Positions 18,099 to 26,726 of a stretch of 64,000 bases of DNA are shown here, in pieces. The position numbers were made by a program, and so were the translations under genes. Location of the stretch: the NCBI GenBank assembly GCA_027488215.1, contig JAIYCB010000019.1, positions 1-64,000 on the forward strand, read 5' to 3'. Positions within the stretch are counted from its first letter, which is position 1. Each line of letters opens with the position of its first letter. The notes below the pieces were generated by a model. That model did no database searches. It saw nothing but the letters and a program-made list of their open reading frames with translations, and was not told where the DNA came from. This stretch comes from Comamonadaceae bacterium. Its GTDB lineage: Bacteria; Pseudomonadota; Gammaproteobacteria; Burkholderiales; Burkholderiaceae_C.

Positions 18099-19340
18099 TC
18101 AAACGGCTGAACCGAGAGGCAAAGCCTGCTCGATCAGACTGGCATGCAAAGCGGCGCCCAAGGGCAAAATTTCGTCATTGAAATCGTATCGGCTGTTGTG
18201 CAGCGGGTGGGGGCCGGGGCCATGCGGCAGGCCTTGGCCAATGCGGATGTAAGCACCGGGCACAGCTTGCAGCATGAAGGAGAAGTCTTCGCCGCCCATG
18301 CTGGGAAGCATGTTGCGCCAGACTTTGTCTTCCCCCACCAGGGTGGCTGCCACATCACAGGCAAATTCAGCCTCGGGCACGGTATTGACCGTGGCGGGGT
18401 AGGTGCGTTCGTAGTGCAGTTCGGCAGATGCGCCAAAACCTTGGGCAATGCCGGTGCACAAAGAGCGCAGGCGCTCTTCGATCTGGTCTTGCACGCTGGC
18501 GCTGTAAGTGCGCACCGTGCCCACCAAGGTGACTTCACCCGGAATCACGCTCATGGCACCTGGGTTACCGCCTTGCATGGAGCAAATGCTGACCACCGCT
18601 TGGTCAAACGCCGACAAATTGCGCGCGACCACGCTTTGCGCGGCGGTGATGATGTGGCCCGCCACCAGCACCGGGTCGATGGCTTGGTGCGGGCGTGCAC
18701 CATGGCCGCCTTTGCCGCGAATCAAAATCTCGATCCGATCCACCGCCGCCTGCATGGGGCCAGGGGTGATGCCGATCACGCCCAAAGGCGTCTCGGGAGA
18801 GTTGTGCTGTGCATAGACCTGCTCGCATGGAAATCGCTCAAACAGGCCGTCCTGCATCATGGCCCGCGCCCCGGCATAGCCTTCTTCACCAGGTTGAAAA
18901 ATCAGCACGGCCGTGCCGTCAAAACGCCGGGTTTCGGCCAGATAGCGGGCTGCGCCCATCAGCATGGCGGTGTGGCCATCGTGGCCGCAACCGTGCATGA
19001 GTCCGGGGGTGATGGACTTCCAGGCGCAGTCATTGAACTCGGTCATGGGCAAGGCGTCCATGTCGGCGCGCAGGCCGATCATGCGACCGGGGTTGTCCGC
19101 CGAGCGACCCGCCCCGTGCACCAAGGCCACCACGCCAGTTTTGCCGATGCCGGTGTGGATGCTGTCCACGCCGCACACCTGCAGCATTTCGGCCACGCGG
19201 CGCGAGGTGTAAACCTCCTCAAAGCCCAGCTCAGGATGGGCATGCAGATCACGACGAAAGGCGGTGAGTTCGGGGTGGAACTGGGCAATGCGTGAAAACG
19301 CAGTGCCCCGGCCCCACACCGATTGCAAAGAAGCACCCAT
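18099..19340 (-). CDS. M20-family amidohydrolase (hippurate/IAA-amino acid hydrolase type)
   Basis: The predicted 413-residue enzyme belongs to the M20D metallo-amidohydrolases, which cleave N-acyl amino acids or related amides. Metal and catalytic motifs are readable: RRDLHAHPELGFEE near the N-terminus, DMDALPM, MHGCGHDGHTAMLMGAA, and QPGEEGYAGARAM. The ATG at 19340 begins the conserved fold and is 3 bp after the permease stop. Lying between permease and binding-protein genes, it may hydrolyse the imported substrate, for example an N-acylated amino acid or small peptide. The frame is open further upstream, but that sequence is antisense to the permease and shows no domain. Confidence 0.92.
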   Translation of the reverse strand: MGASLQSVWGRGTAFSRIAQFHPELTAFRRDLHAHPELGFEEVYTSRRVAEMLQVCGVDSIHTGIGKTGVVALVHGAGRSADNPGRMIGLRADMDALPMTEFNDCAWKSITPGLMHGCGHDGHTAMLMGAARYLAETRRFDGTAVLIFQPGEEGYAGARAMMQDGLFERFPCEQVYAQHNSPETPLGVIGITPGPMQAAVDRIEILIRGKGGHGARPHQAIDPVLVAGHIITAAQSVVARNLSAFDQAVVSICSMQGGNPGAMSVIPGEVTLVGTVRTYSASVQDQIEERLRSLCTGIAQGFGASAELHYERTYPATVNTVPEAEFACDVAATLVGEDKVWRNMLPSMGGEDFSFMLQAVPGAYIRIGQGLPHGPGPHPLHNSRYDFNDEILPLGAALHASLIEQALPLGSAV

Positions 19341-19342
19341 GC

Positions 19343-20323
19343 TCAATGGCCTCCGGGCTTGCCCACGCGCAGGCGAGGGTCCACCACAAAGTACAGCAGA
19401 TCCACAATCAGGTTGATGACCACGAAGATCAGCGCGATCAGGCACAAATAAGCCGCCATGACCGGGATATCGGCAAAGGTCACCGCCTGGATGAACAACA
19501 AGCCCATGCCGGGCCACTGGAAAACCGTCTCGGTGATGATGGCAAAAGCGATCAAGCCACCCAACTGCAAGCCGGTGATGGTCATCACCGGTACCAGCGT
19601 GTTTTTCAGCGCATGGCCAAAGTGGATGGCACGGTTGGACAAACCACGGGCGCGAGCGAACTTGATGTAATCGGTGCGCAGCACCTCGAGCATCTCGGCA
19701 CGCACCAAGCGCATGATCAGCGTGAGCTGAAAAATCGCCAAAGTGACCGCAGGCAACACGATGTGGTGCCAGCCCTTGGCCGTCATCAGGCCACTCGACC
19801 ACCAACCCATTTGCACCACCTCGCCCCGACCAAAGCTGGGAAACCAGCCCAACATCACGGCGAACACCAAAATCAGCAAAATGCCGATCAGGAAAGTCGG
19901 CAGAGACACCCCCAACAGCGATACCGTCATGATCAGTTGGCTGGCCCAGGTGCCCCGGCGCAACGCGGCATAAACCCCCATCGGAATGCCAATGATCAAC
20001 GCCAGCGAGGCTGCCACCAAAGCCAGCTCCAGCGTGGCGGGCAAGCGCTCGGCGATCAGGCGGGAAACCTTGGCGCCCTGGCGCAGGCTCAGACCAAACT
20101 CGCCTTGCACCGCGTTGACCAGGAAATGGCCAAACTGCACAAAGAAAGGTTGGTCCAGGCCCAAGTCCGCCCGCAGCAAATCAATTTGCTCTTTGGTGGC
20201 GTCTTGCCCCAGCAAAAACACCACCGGATCACCCACATACTGGAACAGCAAAAACGCGATGAACGCGACCGTGACCATGACGATCACGGCCTGGATCAGC
20301 CGCTGCAAGATGAAAGCCAGCAT
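19343..20323 (-). CDS. Peptide ABC transporter permease (DppB-type)
   Basis: This 326-residue inner membrane permease has six predicted helices, a conserved N-terminal segment (VFLLGQDATKEQIDLLRADLG) and a DppB coupling loop (RAEMLEVLRTDYIKFARARGL). It overlaps the stop of the upstream binding-protein gene by one base and precedes the amidohydrolase by 2 bp. It should pair with the DppC-type permease encoded three genes downstream. Confidence 0.94.
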   Translation of the reverse strand: MLAFILQRLIQAVIVMVTVAFIAFLLFQYVGDPVVFLLGQDATKEQIDLLRADLGLDQPFFVQFGHFLVNAVQGEFGLSLRQGAKVSRLIAERLPATLELALVAASLALIIGIPMGVYAALRRGTWASQLIMTVSLLGVSLPTFLIGILLILVFAVMLGWFPSFGRGEVVQMGWWSSGLMTAKGWHHIVLPAVTLAIFQLTLIMRLVRAEMLEVLRTDYIKFARARGLSNRAIHFGHALKNTLVPVMTITGLQLGGLIAFAIITETVFQWPGMGLLFIQAVTFADIPVMAAYLCLIALIFVVINLIVDLLYFVVDPRLRVGKPGGH

Positions 20324-21930
20324 CAGTTGACCTTGATCAGCGTCCAGTCAAGGCGGTTGTCAGGGCGGTGTACCACCTCGACGTTTTTCTTCATCGCCCA
20401 GGGGATCACTTGGTTGTGCAGTGGGATGTGCGCCACCGTGTCGTTTTGCAACTGCAAAGCTTCGGTGAGCAAACGGTTACGCACGGGTAAATCGGTCTCG
20501 GTCTTCACGCGGTCAACGATGTAATCCATGCGCGGGTTGCTGTAGCGGCCCACGTTGTAGTTGCCGTCACCGCCACTGCCCACAGTGCGGGTGAGCGACT
20601 GCAGGCTGTACAGCGCGTCGAAGGTGGGCACGCCCCAACCCAGCATGTAAATGCTCGCCTCGTAGCGCTGGATCATCGGGAAGTACGTCACCAGGGGCTG
20701 CGTGCGCAGCTTGGCGCGCACACCCACTTTGGCCCACATGGCGGTGACGGCCTGGCAGATCTCTTCGTCGTTGATGTAGCGGTTGTTGGGGCAAGCAAAG
20801 TCCACCTCAAAGCCGTTGGGGTAACCGGCTTCGGTCAGCAGCTTTTTGGAAGCGTCCAGCGAAAAAGGAAAACGGGTGTCCACGGCTTTGGTCCAGCCAT
20901 TGACTTGCGGAGCCACCAAAGCGCCGGTGTTTTGCGACAGGCCGCGCATGGTCACGCGGTGGATGGTGTCCATGTCGATGGCTTGGTAAAGCGCCTTGCG
21001 CACCTTCACATCCTTGAGGGGGTTCTTGCCCTTCACGTTGGAGCCAGGCAATTCGTCACGGTGCTGGTCCATGCCCAAAAAGATGGTGCGGTTTTCAATG
21101 CCATCGACCACCTTCAGGTTGGCGTTGTTGCGCATGCGGCCCAGATCTTGTGGGCTGGGGTCCAGCACCAAATCGATCTCGCCCGACAACAAAGCAGCGG
21201 CCCGTGTGGCTTCGTTCTTGATGGGGGTGTAGATGATTTCGGTCACGTTCGTGGCCGCATCTGACCAACCCCACCAGTTGGGGTTTTTCACCAGCACCAA
21301 GCGCTGGTCAGGCTGCCAGTCCTTGACCATGTAGGGACCGCTGCCCATGGCATTGCGGTGGGCAAAGTTTTCTTCCTTGGTTTTGATGTCCTTGGGCTCA
21401 ACCGATTTGTTTTTCTCGGCCCAAGCTTTGCTCATGATCCGCAACTCGGTCATTTGGTTGAGCAAGACAGGGTTGGGGCCACTCAGGACAACGTCGACCG
21501 TGTGGGCATCGACTTTCACCACCCGGCTGATGCCTTGGGTGTAGATATTGAAATTGGAGGTTTTGGCTCGGGCGCGGTCAAGCGAAAACACCACATCGTC
21601 GGCCGTCAGGGCAGAGCCGTCACTGAATTTGACACCCTTGCGCAGGTTGAACCGGTACTGCGTGGGGGACATCTCGCGCCAAGAAGTGGCCAAGCGGGGT
21701 TCGATCTTGAAGGTCTTGCTGTTGTAGTAAACCAGCGAGTCAAAGATGGCGGCATGCACCCCGTTGCCCAAGGCGTTGTTTTGCGAGTGGATGTCGAGCG
21801 TCGGAATATCGCTGGCACTGGTCCATTTGAAAGGCTTGGCCTGCACCAAGCCAGCGGTCATCACTCCAGCCAAGATCAAAGAAGCGGTCAAGGCGCTGGG
21901 CAGCACGGTGGAAGGGGTCAACTTGTTCAT
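20323..21930 (-). CDS. Family 5 extracellular solute-binding protein (DppA-like), first of two
   Basis: This 535-residue periplasmic binding protein is the first gene of the peptide transport operon. It has a signal peptide (to about residue 31, LVQAKPF), TLDIHSQNNALG at the start of the mature part and TADDVVFSLDRA in the ligand-binding lobe. It aligns by eye along most of its length with the second binding protein of the operon, so one probably arose by duplication. The ATG at 21930 follows an AGGTGTTTAG stretch. The promoter should lie in 21931-22042. Confidence 0.94.
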   Translation of the reverse strand: MNKLTPSTVLPSALTASLILAGVMTAGLVQAKPFKWTSASDIPTLDIHSQNNALGNGVHAAIFDSLVYYNSKTFKIEPRLATSWREMSPTQYRFNLRKGVKFSDGSALTADDVVFSLDRARAKTSNFNIYTQGISRVVKVDAHTVDVVLSGPNPVLLNQMTELRIMSKAWAEKNKSVEPKDIKTKEENFAHRNAMGSGPYMVKDWQPDQRLVLVKNPNWWGWSDAATNVTEIIYTPIKNEATRAAALLSGEIDLVLDPSPQDLGRMRNNANLKVVDGIENRTIFLGMDQHRDELPGSNVKGKNPLKDVKVRKALYQAIDMDTIHRVTMRGLSQNTGALVAPQVNGWTKAVDTRFPFSLDASKKLLTEAGYPNGFEVDFACPNNRYINDEEICQAVTAMWAKVGVRAKLRTQPLVTYFPMIQRYEASIYMLGWGVPTFDALYSLQSLTRTVGSGGDGNYNVGRYSNPRMDYIVDRVKTETDLPVRNRLLTEALQLQNDTVAHIPLHNQVIPWAMKKNVEVVHRPDNRLDWTLIKVN

Positions 21931-22042
21931 CTAAACACCTCGGTGACAAAAAGTTAGGTAAAGGTTGAGTATGCAACATTCAGGCCTGCTGACAGGGCAG
22001 GGAATTCCCCCAAATTCGCTGTCCCGCACCCGACTGGTGCAC

Positions 22043-22804
22043 TCATTCCAGGCGGATGGCGCCGTACCAAGCGCGCGTGGAACTGCGGGTGTTGTCGGTG
22101 TCGGTCATGATGGCCAGCCCCACCAAGGCGCCAGGCGGCTCACCAAATGCTTTTTCAAAGTCGGCCCGGATATCTCGGCGGTAAGTCACCCACTGCCCCA
22201 CTCGTTGCGGACCCGACTCGACTGCCAGTTTGCGGATGCGGTCGGTTCTCGGGTTCACGATCACCGATTCGGCGGCACAATCGTTGCACCACACGTACAT
22301 CATCGTGGCATAGGGCAGCGGTTCACCCGTCAGGCTCAGCGTCAACTCGCTAAGCAGTTGGTTTTGAGTCGAAAAACGCTGTCTGTCGCCCTCGAACACC
22401 AGGATCAGCCGCACCGGAGAGTCTTCGGTTTCACGCTGGCGCATGTCTGCGCCAGCAATGAGTTGGTCCACGCGCCAATCAAACTGCAATGCGCCCAACT
22501 GCTCGGGCGGGATATGCAAAGCTTGCCTCAACATGCTGGCCGAAGAATCCGCCTCGGCCCTCAAGGCATCGCGCGGACCTTGCGGTTCCACCCGGTAGGC
22601 GGTCAGTAACTTGCCTGGCAGGCGCATGGCTTGCCACTGCGACTTGTCCTGCGCACTGAACTGCAAAGGCAACTGCCGCAAGACTGGGTTCGGCTTCCCC
22701 TCTGGCGCCTCGGGCATCCAAATAGCACAGCCGGTCAACAACAGAGTGCTGTAGAGACTCGCATAGAGCGCCAAACGTCCCGGGAGGTTGCCAAGTTTTA
22801 TCAT
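22043..22804 (-). CDS. DUF3047-type lipoprotein
   Basis: The 253-residue product has an N-terminal hydrophobic segment ending in a lipobox (LLLTGC, Cys at about residue 26), so it is a predicted lipoprotein. The rest resembles DUF3047 proteins: FDWRVDQLIAGADMRQRETEDSPVR near the middle (more than one conserved segment), MMYVWCNDCAAES, and a C-terminal region ending DTDNTRSSTRAWYGAI. The fold is thought to be carbohydrate-binding-like, but no biochemical role is established to my knowledge. It is divergent from the third Bug receptor with only 31 bp between the start codons. Confidence 0.8.
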   Translation of the reverse strand: MIKLGNLPGRLALYASLYSTLLLTGCAIWMPEAPEGKPNPVLRQLPLQFSAQDKSQWQAMRLPGKLLTAYRVEPQGPRDALRAEADSSASMLRQALHIPPEQLGALQFDWRVDQLIAGADMRQRETEDSPVRLILVFEGDRQRFSTQNQLLSELTLSLTGEPLPYATMMYVWCNDCAAESVIVNPRTDRIRKLAVESGPQRVGQWVTYRRDIRADFEKAFGEPPGALVGLAIMTDTDNTRSSTRAWYGAIRLE

Positions 22805-22835
22805 GTGGGGTCAATACTTTCTAAGGGAGACCCCC

Positions 22836-23810
22836 ATGTTAAATCGCCGCCAACTCATGACCACCGCCCTTTTGTCTGCAGGGTTTTCCAATATGGCCTG
22901 GGCACAGGGCACTTTCCCCACCAAACCTCTGCGCATTGTGGTGCCTTTTGGCGCGGGGGGCGTGGCCGACTTGACGGCGCGCGCCGTGGCGCAGCAACTG
23001 TCTATCTATCTGGGTCAGTCCGTGGTCATTGACAACCGGCCTGGCGCTGGCGGCATCCTGGCGGGCGAGCTGGTCGCCAAGGCCGAGCCCGATGGCCACA
23101 CCCTGTTGCTCATGTCCAACGGCACAGCCGTGAGTGCGGGCTTGTTCAAGGCCTTGCCCTTCAACCCGCGCACCGACTTTGCACCCGTGTCTTTGCTCGG
23201 CTTGTTTGACATCGCCATCGTGGTGCCTGAATCATCACCGCACAAAAGCCTGACCGAGTTGATCAGCTTTGGCCGCGCCAACCCAGGCCTGCTCAACATC
23301 GGCACCATCAACATCGGCAGCACCCAACATCTGGCCGCCGAGCTGTTGCGGACCCAGGCCAACCTGATCGCGCAAATCATCCCTTACAACGGCACGCCTG
23401 CCGTCATCAATGCCCTGCGCGGAGGCCAGATCGATGCAGCGGTCGAAATTTTGGGCCCAGTCAAACCCCAAATCAACGCCAAAGCGGTCAGGCTGCTGGG
23501 CGTGATGGGGGTCAAGCGCCCCCCAGACCAGCCCCAAGTGCCCGTGGTGCGTGAGTTGCCTGGGCTGAGCAACTTCAATGTGTCGTCCTGGAACGCACTG
23601 GCCGCGCCCAGCAAAACCCCCAAAGCCGTAGTCGATCGCCTGAGCGCAGAGGTGGCCAAAGTCTTGGCTGATCCTGCCATGGTGCAGCGTCTGGCCGGCT
23701 TCAACGTGCAAGCACAATCCAGCACCCCAAGGCAATTGGCCCAGTTGCTGGACACCGACATCCAGCGCTGGAGCGAGGTGATCCAGAAGGCGGGCATACC
23801 GCAGCAATGA
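22836..23810 (+). CDS. Bug-family tripartite tricarboxylate receptor
   Basis: This is a 324-residue periplasmic binding protein of the Bug family and the third in this window. The signal peptide contains a twin-arginine pair (MLNRRQLMTTALLSAG) and ends near AWAQ. IVVPFGAGGVADLTAR and VIDNRPGAGG are the diagnostic mature motifs. An AGGGAGA ribosome site supports the ATG at 22836. No TctA or TctB genes lie beside it, so it probably works with membrane subunits encoded elsewhere, such as those at 10391-12355. A terminator follows at 23825. Confidence 0.92.
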   Translation: MLNRRQLMTTALLSAGFSNMAWAQGTFPTKPLRIVVPFGAGGVADLTARAVAQQLSIYLGQSVVIDNRPGAGGILAGELVAKAEPDGHTLLLMSNGTAVSAGLFKALPFNPRTDFAPVSLLGLFDIAIVVPESSPHKSLTELISFGRANPGLLNIGTINIGSTQHLAAELLRTQANLIAQIIPYNGTPAVINALRGGQIDAAVEILGPVKPQINAKAVRLLGVMGVKRPPDQPQVPVVRELPGLSNFNVSSWNALAAPSKTPKAVVDRLSAEVAKVLADPAMVQRLAGFNVQAQSSTPRQLAQLLDTDIQRWSEVIQKAGIPQQ

Positions 23811-23824
23811 GGCAATAATGCAAA

Positions 23825-23852
23825 AAACCCACCGTGTTGCCACGGTGGGTTT
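23825..23852. terminator. Bidirectional rho-independent terminator
   Basis: A perfect 12-bp stem (23825-23836 with 23841-23852) with a 4-nt loop is flanked by A- and T-rich runs. It can serve both the Bug receptor gene and the convergent porin gene. Confidence 0.9.
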
Positions 23853-23892
23853 TGACGCTTTTAAGACTCAACTGGCTGATGCCAGCCGGAGA

Positions 23893-25020
23893 TCAGAAAG
23901 CGTGGCGCAGGCCCAAATAGAACTGAGCGGCATCAGTACCAACAGCGTTGGCAGGCGTACCGTTCAAAGCTGTCTGGGTATACAGTGCGTAGCCAGCAGC
24001 AGACTTGTTGTCCAGCTTGGCGTAGCTCACGCCCAAAGAGGTGCGCTTGGAGAGAGCATAGTCATAGCCAATGGACAGCAAAGTTGCGCCGGTGTTGGCA
24101 TTGGTCACGCCACCAGTTTTGGTGTTGCCAGCTTTGCTGTAAGTCAACAAGGCTGTGCCAGCACCCATGGGCACTGTGACAGGGATGGAAGTCACTGTAC
24201 GCTCGGTGTCAATGAAGGCTGCGCTGGCAGCGGCTGCGCGCTGAGCGGACTTGTCATAAGTCAAACCAATGGTGGCCACACCCAGGTTGTAGTTAGCCAT
24301 GATGGTGGAAGCTTTTTGACCGGTACGAGCAGCAGTGGCTGTCTGGTTTTCGCCCTTGGCTTGCCACATGCTTGCGCCAACAGTCAGAGGACCAGCAACG
24401 TACACACCTTGGATGTGCGATGCATTGCCGTCGCTGGTTGAACCGACTGCACCTTCAGAGCCAGAAAAACCAAAGCTGTAAGTACCTTGCAAAGTCAAGC
24501 CGCCCATTGTGGGGGCTGTGTAGCGAACCACGTTGGTGGAGCGGCTGGCGTTGGCAATGGCTTGGCCTCCGCCAGAACCGTTCACAAAGCCCAACAATGC
24601 GCAGCTGGAAGCTTGCAATGCGGTGGCACGAGTGCCGTGGGTGTCAGAACCCATGCAATAGTGGGTGTCGAGCTTACCGGCTTGGACGTTACCAAAACCA
24701 CCGGACAAGCCGATGAATGTGTTACCACCAGCCAATGGGCTGGAAGTAGGAGCCGGGCCGTTGTCGTCCATACGGAAACGTGTGTCGACTTGGAAGTTGC
24801 CTCTCAAGCCGCCACCCAGGTCTTCGCTGCCGCTCAGAATGAAGCGCGAAGAACCGTCAGCCAAGCCTGTTGCGGAACCATTGTCAGTTGCGGCAGCACC
24901 GCCGGAATATTTGGTCTGTGCCACGCCAGCTTTGACGTTACCAGACAAAGTCACGGTGGATTGAGCGAAAGCAACGCCTGTGGCAGCCAGAGCGGCCAGA
25001 GCGATCAGAGATTTTTTCAT
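23893..25020 (-). CDS. Gram-negative trimeric porin
   Basis: This 375-residue outer membrane porin is of the Burkholderiales Omp32/OmpC type. The signal peptide (MKKSLIALAALAATGVAFAQ) is the common one for this group in Comamonadaceae. The mature barrel starts STVTLSGNVKAGV, contains SGSEDLGGGL in the region leading to the constriction loop, and ends GLRHAF with the C-terminal phenylalanine needed for outer membrane insertion. The ATG at 25020 has AAGGTT-like complementarity upstream. It mediates passive diffusion of small, probably anionic, solutes. Confidence 0.95.
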   Translation of the reverse strand: MKKSLIALAALAATGVAFAQSTVTLSGNVKAGVAQTKYSGGAAATDNGSATGLADGSSRFILSGSEDLGGGLRGNFQVDTRFRMDDNGPAPTSSPLAGGNTFIGLSGGFGNVQAGKLDTHYCMGSDTHGTRATALQASSCALLGFVNGSGGGQAIANASRSTNVVRYTAPTMGGLTLQGTYSFGFSGSEGAVGSTSDGNASHIQGVYVAGPLTVGASMWQAKGENQTATAARTGQKASTIMANYNLGVATIGLTYDKSAQRAAAASAAFIDTERTVTSIPVTVPMGAGTALLTYSKAGNTKTGGVTNANTGATLLSIGYDYALSKRTSLGVSYAKLDNKSAAGYALYTQTALNGTPANAVGTDAAQFYLGLRHAF

Positions 25021-25365
25021 TGCAAGTTTCTCCAAGGTTAAACAAGGGCCCGAATCAGAAGGATGTATTCACCCGTCGAAACCCTGAGCCAACCTCCACA
25101 TCAGGAAGTTGCTTGTATTCCACCAGACGACTGTGTGTTCGCCAAGACATTCATCCAAGAAAAGTTTATTTCGTTGCAAGCGTGCAACATCCCCCGTACT
25201 TACCCTAGCTGCTGCCCCTTAAATTCATTTTTTTCAATCGCAACAATGACTTCCCGGTCATTTCAATCGGCAAATACGGAGGGTTCTCCCTTCATCGCCG
25301 CTGGTCCCCAAACAGCCTCATTGGCACTTTTTACTGCGAACCGGCCATTTGTTTACACTCAATCC
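25021..25365. other. Intergenic region between divergent porin and coq7 genes
   Basis: These 345 bp are more AT-rich than the flanking genes and hold no convincing small gene. They should contain the porin promoter and long leader on the minus strand and the coq7 promoter on the plus strand. A candidate coq7 promoter is listed separately. I see no tRNA or strong hairpin. Confidence 0.6.
25331..25359 (+). promoter_or_regulatory. Candidate coq7 promoter
   Basis: TTACTG (25331-25336) and TACACT (25354-25359) are separated by 17 bp and resemble sigma-70 -35 and -10 boxes. Transcription would start at about 25366, the proposed coq7 ATG, which has no Shine-Dalgarno sequence. This suggests a leaderless message. 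Confidence 0.35.
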
Positions 25366-25989
25366 ATGATCAACGACCTGATTTTGGCCGCCGACAGCGC
25401 TCTGCGCACGCTGTGGGCCGAACCCCGCGCCAGTCGCCCTTACCCGGCGGCCTCGGTCACCGAGCTGCAGCTCAACGATGCCGAGCAGCGCCTGTCTGGC
25501 GCCTTGATGCGCATCAACCATGTGGGCGAAGTCTGTGCCCAAGCGCTTTACACCGGCCAGGCCCTGGCCTGCCAGAGCCCAGCGCTTCGCGTTCAACTGG
25601 CCGAGGCCAGCCGCGAAGAAACCGACCACCTGGCCTGGACGAAGCAGCGCCTGGATGAACTGCACGATCGCCCTTCCCTGTTGAACCCGATTTGGTATGC
25701 CGGGGCATTTGCCATCGGTTTTGCGGCGGGCAAGCTCGGCGGCGACCCAGTGAGTCTGGGCTTTGTGGTGGAAACCGAACGCCAGGTGGAAGCCCACCTG
25801 CAAAGCCACATGGATTGGCTGCCTGCGGCCGACACGGCTTCGCGTGCCATCGTCTCGCAAATGAAAGCCGACGAAATCGCACACGCTCAGATGGCGCAAA
25901 AGGCCGGTGCAGTGGATTTGCCAGCCCCGGTCAAAGCCCTGATGCAAGCCGCCGCCAAAGTGATGACAACGGTGGCACACCGGGTATAA
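25366..25989 (+). CDS. coq7: 2-polyprenyl-3-methyl-6-methoxy-1,4-benzoquinone monooxygenase (COQ7)
   Basis: COQ7 is a di-iron hydroxylase that performs the last ring hydroxylation of ubiquinone synthesis. The 207-residue product has all six expected iron ligands: Glu55 (MRINHVGEV), Glu85 and His88 (EETDH), Glu137 (ETERQ), Glu170 and His173 (DEIAH). Many betaproteobacteria use COQ7 in place of UbiF. I chose the ATG at 25366 ([14 protein letters not shown]) because it matches the family N-terminus; the frame stays open to 25063, but that part is non-conserved, AT-rich sequence. No ribosome site precedes this ATG. Confidence 0.95.
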   Translation: MINDLILAADSALRTLWAEPRASRPYPAASVTELQLNDAEQRLSGALMRINHVGEVCAQALYTGQALACQSPALRVQLAEASREETDHLAWTKQRLDELHDRPSLLNPIWYAGAFAIGFAAGKLGGDPVSLGFVVETERQVEAHLQSHMDWLPAADTASRAIVSQMKADEIAHAQMAQKAGAVDLPAPVKALMQAAAKVMTTVAHRV

Positions 25990-26006
25990 ACCGGCTGCGC
26001 CGGAAT

Positions 26007-26459
26007 TCAAGCCACCTCTACCACCTCAAAACTGGTGGTGATTTCGGCCGTTTTGCCCAGCATGATGCTGGCCGAGCAGTATTTGTCGTGGCTCATGGCA
26101 ATCGCCCGCTCCACGGCGCTGGCGGGCATGCCTTTGGCGGTGACGGTGAAGTGCATGTTGATCTTGGTGAAGACTTTGGGGTCGACCTCGGCGCGCTCGC
26201 TGCTGATCTTGACGCTGCAGCCACGCACGTCGTGGCGACCGCGCTTAAGGATCAGCACCACGTCATAGGCGGTGCAGCCGCCCGTGCCCGCCAAAAGCAT
26301 TTCCATGGGTCGGGGGGCGAGGTTCTGACCGCCGTTTTCAGGTTTGGCTGCATCGGGCGCGCCATCCATGTTGACGATGTGGCCCGAGCCGGTTTCGGCC
26401 ACAAAACCCATGCCCGAGCGAGTACCGGCCGCGCCGGTCCATGTGACTGTGCATTCCAT
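26007..26459 (-). CDS. OsmC-family peroxiredoxin-like protein
   Basis: This 150-residue OsmC/YhfA-type protein has the two conserved redox cysteines at Cys62 (AGTGGCTAYDVV) and Cys128 (HDKYCSASIML). OsmC-family proteins reduce organic hydroperoxides; YhfA-like members are of uncertain substrate. I chose the ATG at 26459 (MECTVTWTGAAG), which opens the first beta-strand. AAGGAAATTCACC lies just upstream as the ribosome site. It is convergent with coq7, with a 17-bp gap, and divergent from ilvA and the candidate small RNA. Confidence 0.92.
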   Translation of the reverse strand: MECTVTWTGAAGTRSGMGFVAETGSGHIVNMDGAPDAAKPENGGQNLAPRPMEMLLAGTGGCTAYDVVLILKRGRHDVRGCSVKISSERAEVDPKVFTKINMHFTVTAKGMPASAVERAIAMSHDKYCSASIMLGKTAEITTSFEVVEVA

Positions 26460-26584
26460 GGTGAATTTCCTTTTTTGTGATCCCTGCTCAAGCACGGGAT
26501 TTTGGGATGTATTGAAGGCCGTCAACTTTACAAGTTTTTGCACTTGGAGACAGTGATCTTGCTGCAACGCAACAAAAACGACCG

Positions 26585-26686
26585 TACAATTGTGAACAGG
26601 CGTGCTTTTTTGCATGCACCGCTTGTCTCCTCCACCCTCTGAAAAGGTGGATTTGCCCCAAGTTGTAAGACTTGGGGCATTTTTTT
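26585..26686 (+). ncRNA. Candidate small RNA or leader upstream of ilvA
   Basis: A TACAAT -10-like box (26585-26590) is followed by about 90 nt that could fold into three hairpins: CGTGC/GCATG, CCACC/GGTGG, and a perfect 10-bp terminator stem (26654-26663 with 26670-26679) plus T-run (26680-26686). The middle contains CTCCTCC, complementary to Shine-Dalgarno sequences. The ilvA start is only about 40 bp after the T-run. This could be a free small RNA or an attenuated ilvA leader. There is no convincing -35 box. Confidence 0.4.
26654..26686 (+). terminator. Rho-independent terminator upstream of ilvA
   Basis: TGCCCCAAGT (26654-26663) pairs perfectly with ACTTGGGGCA (26670-26679) over a 6-nt loop, followed by seven T residues. 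No protein gene on this strand lies just upstream, which suggests a non-coding transcript or attenuation. Confidence 0.8.
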
Positions 26687-26726
26687 GGCCGCTATCATCG
26701 AGCCCACACTTTTTTGGCGACGCGCC

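Noticed and set aside
18144-19295. Long plus-strand open frame antisense to the M20 amidohydrolase
   Set aside because: The translation has no recognisable motif and the other strand encodes intact M20 active-site motifs.
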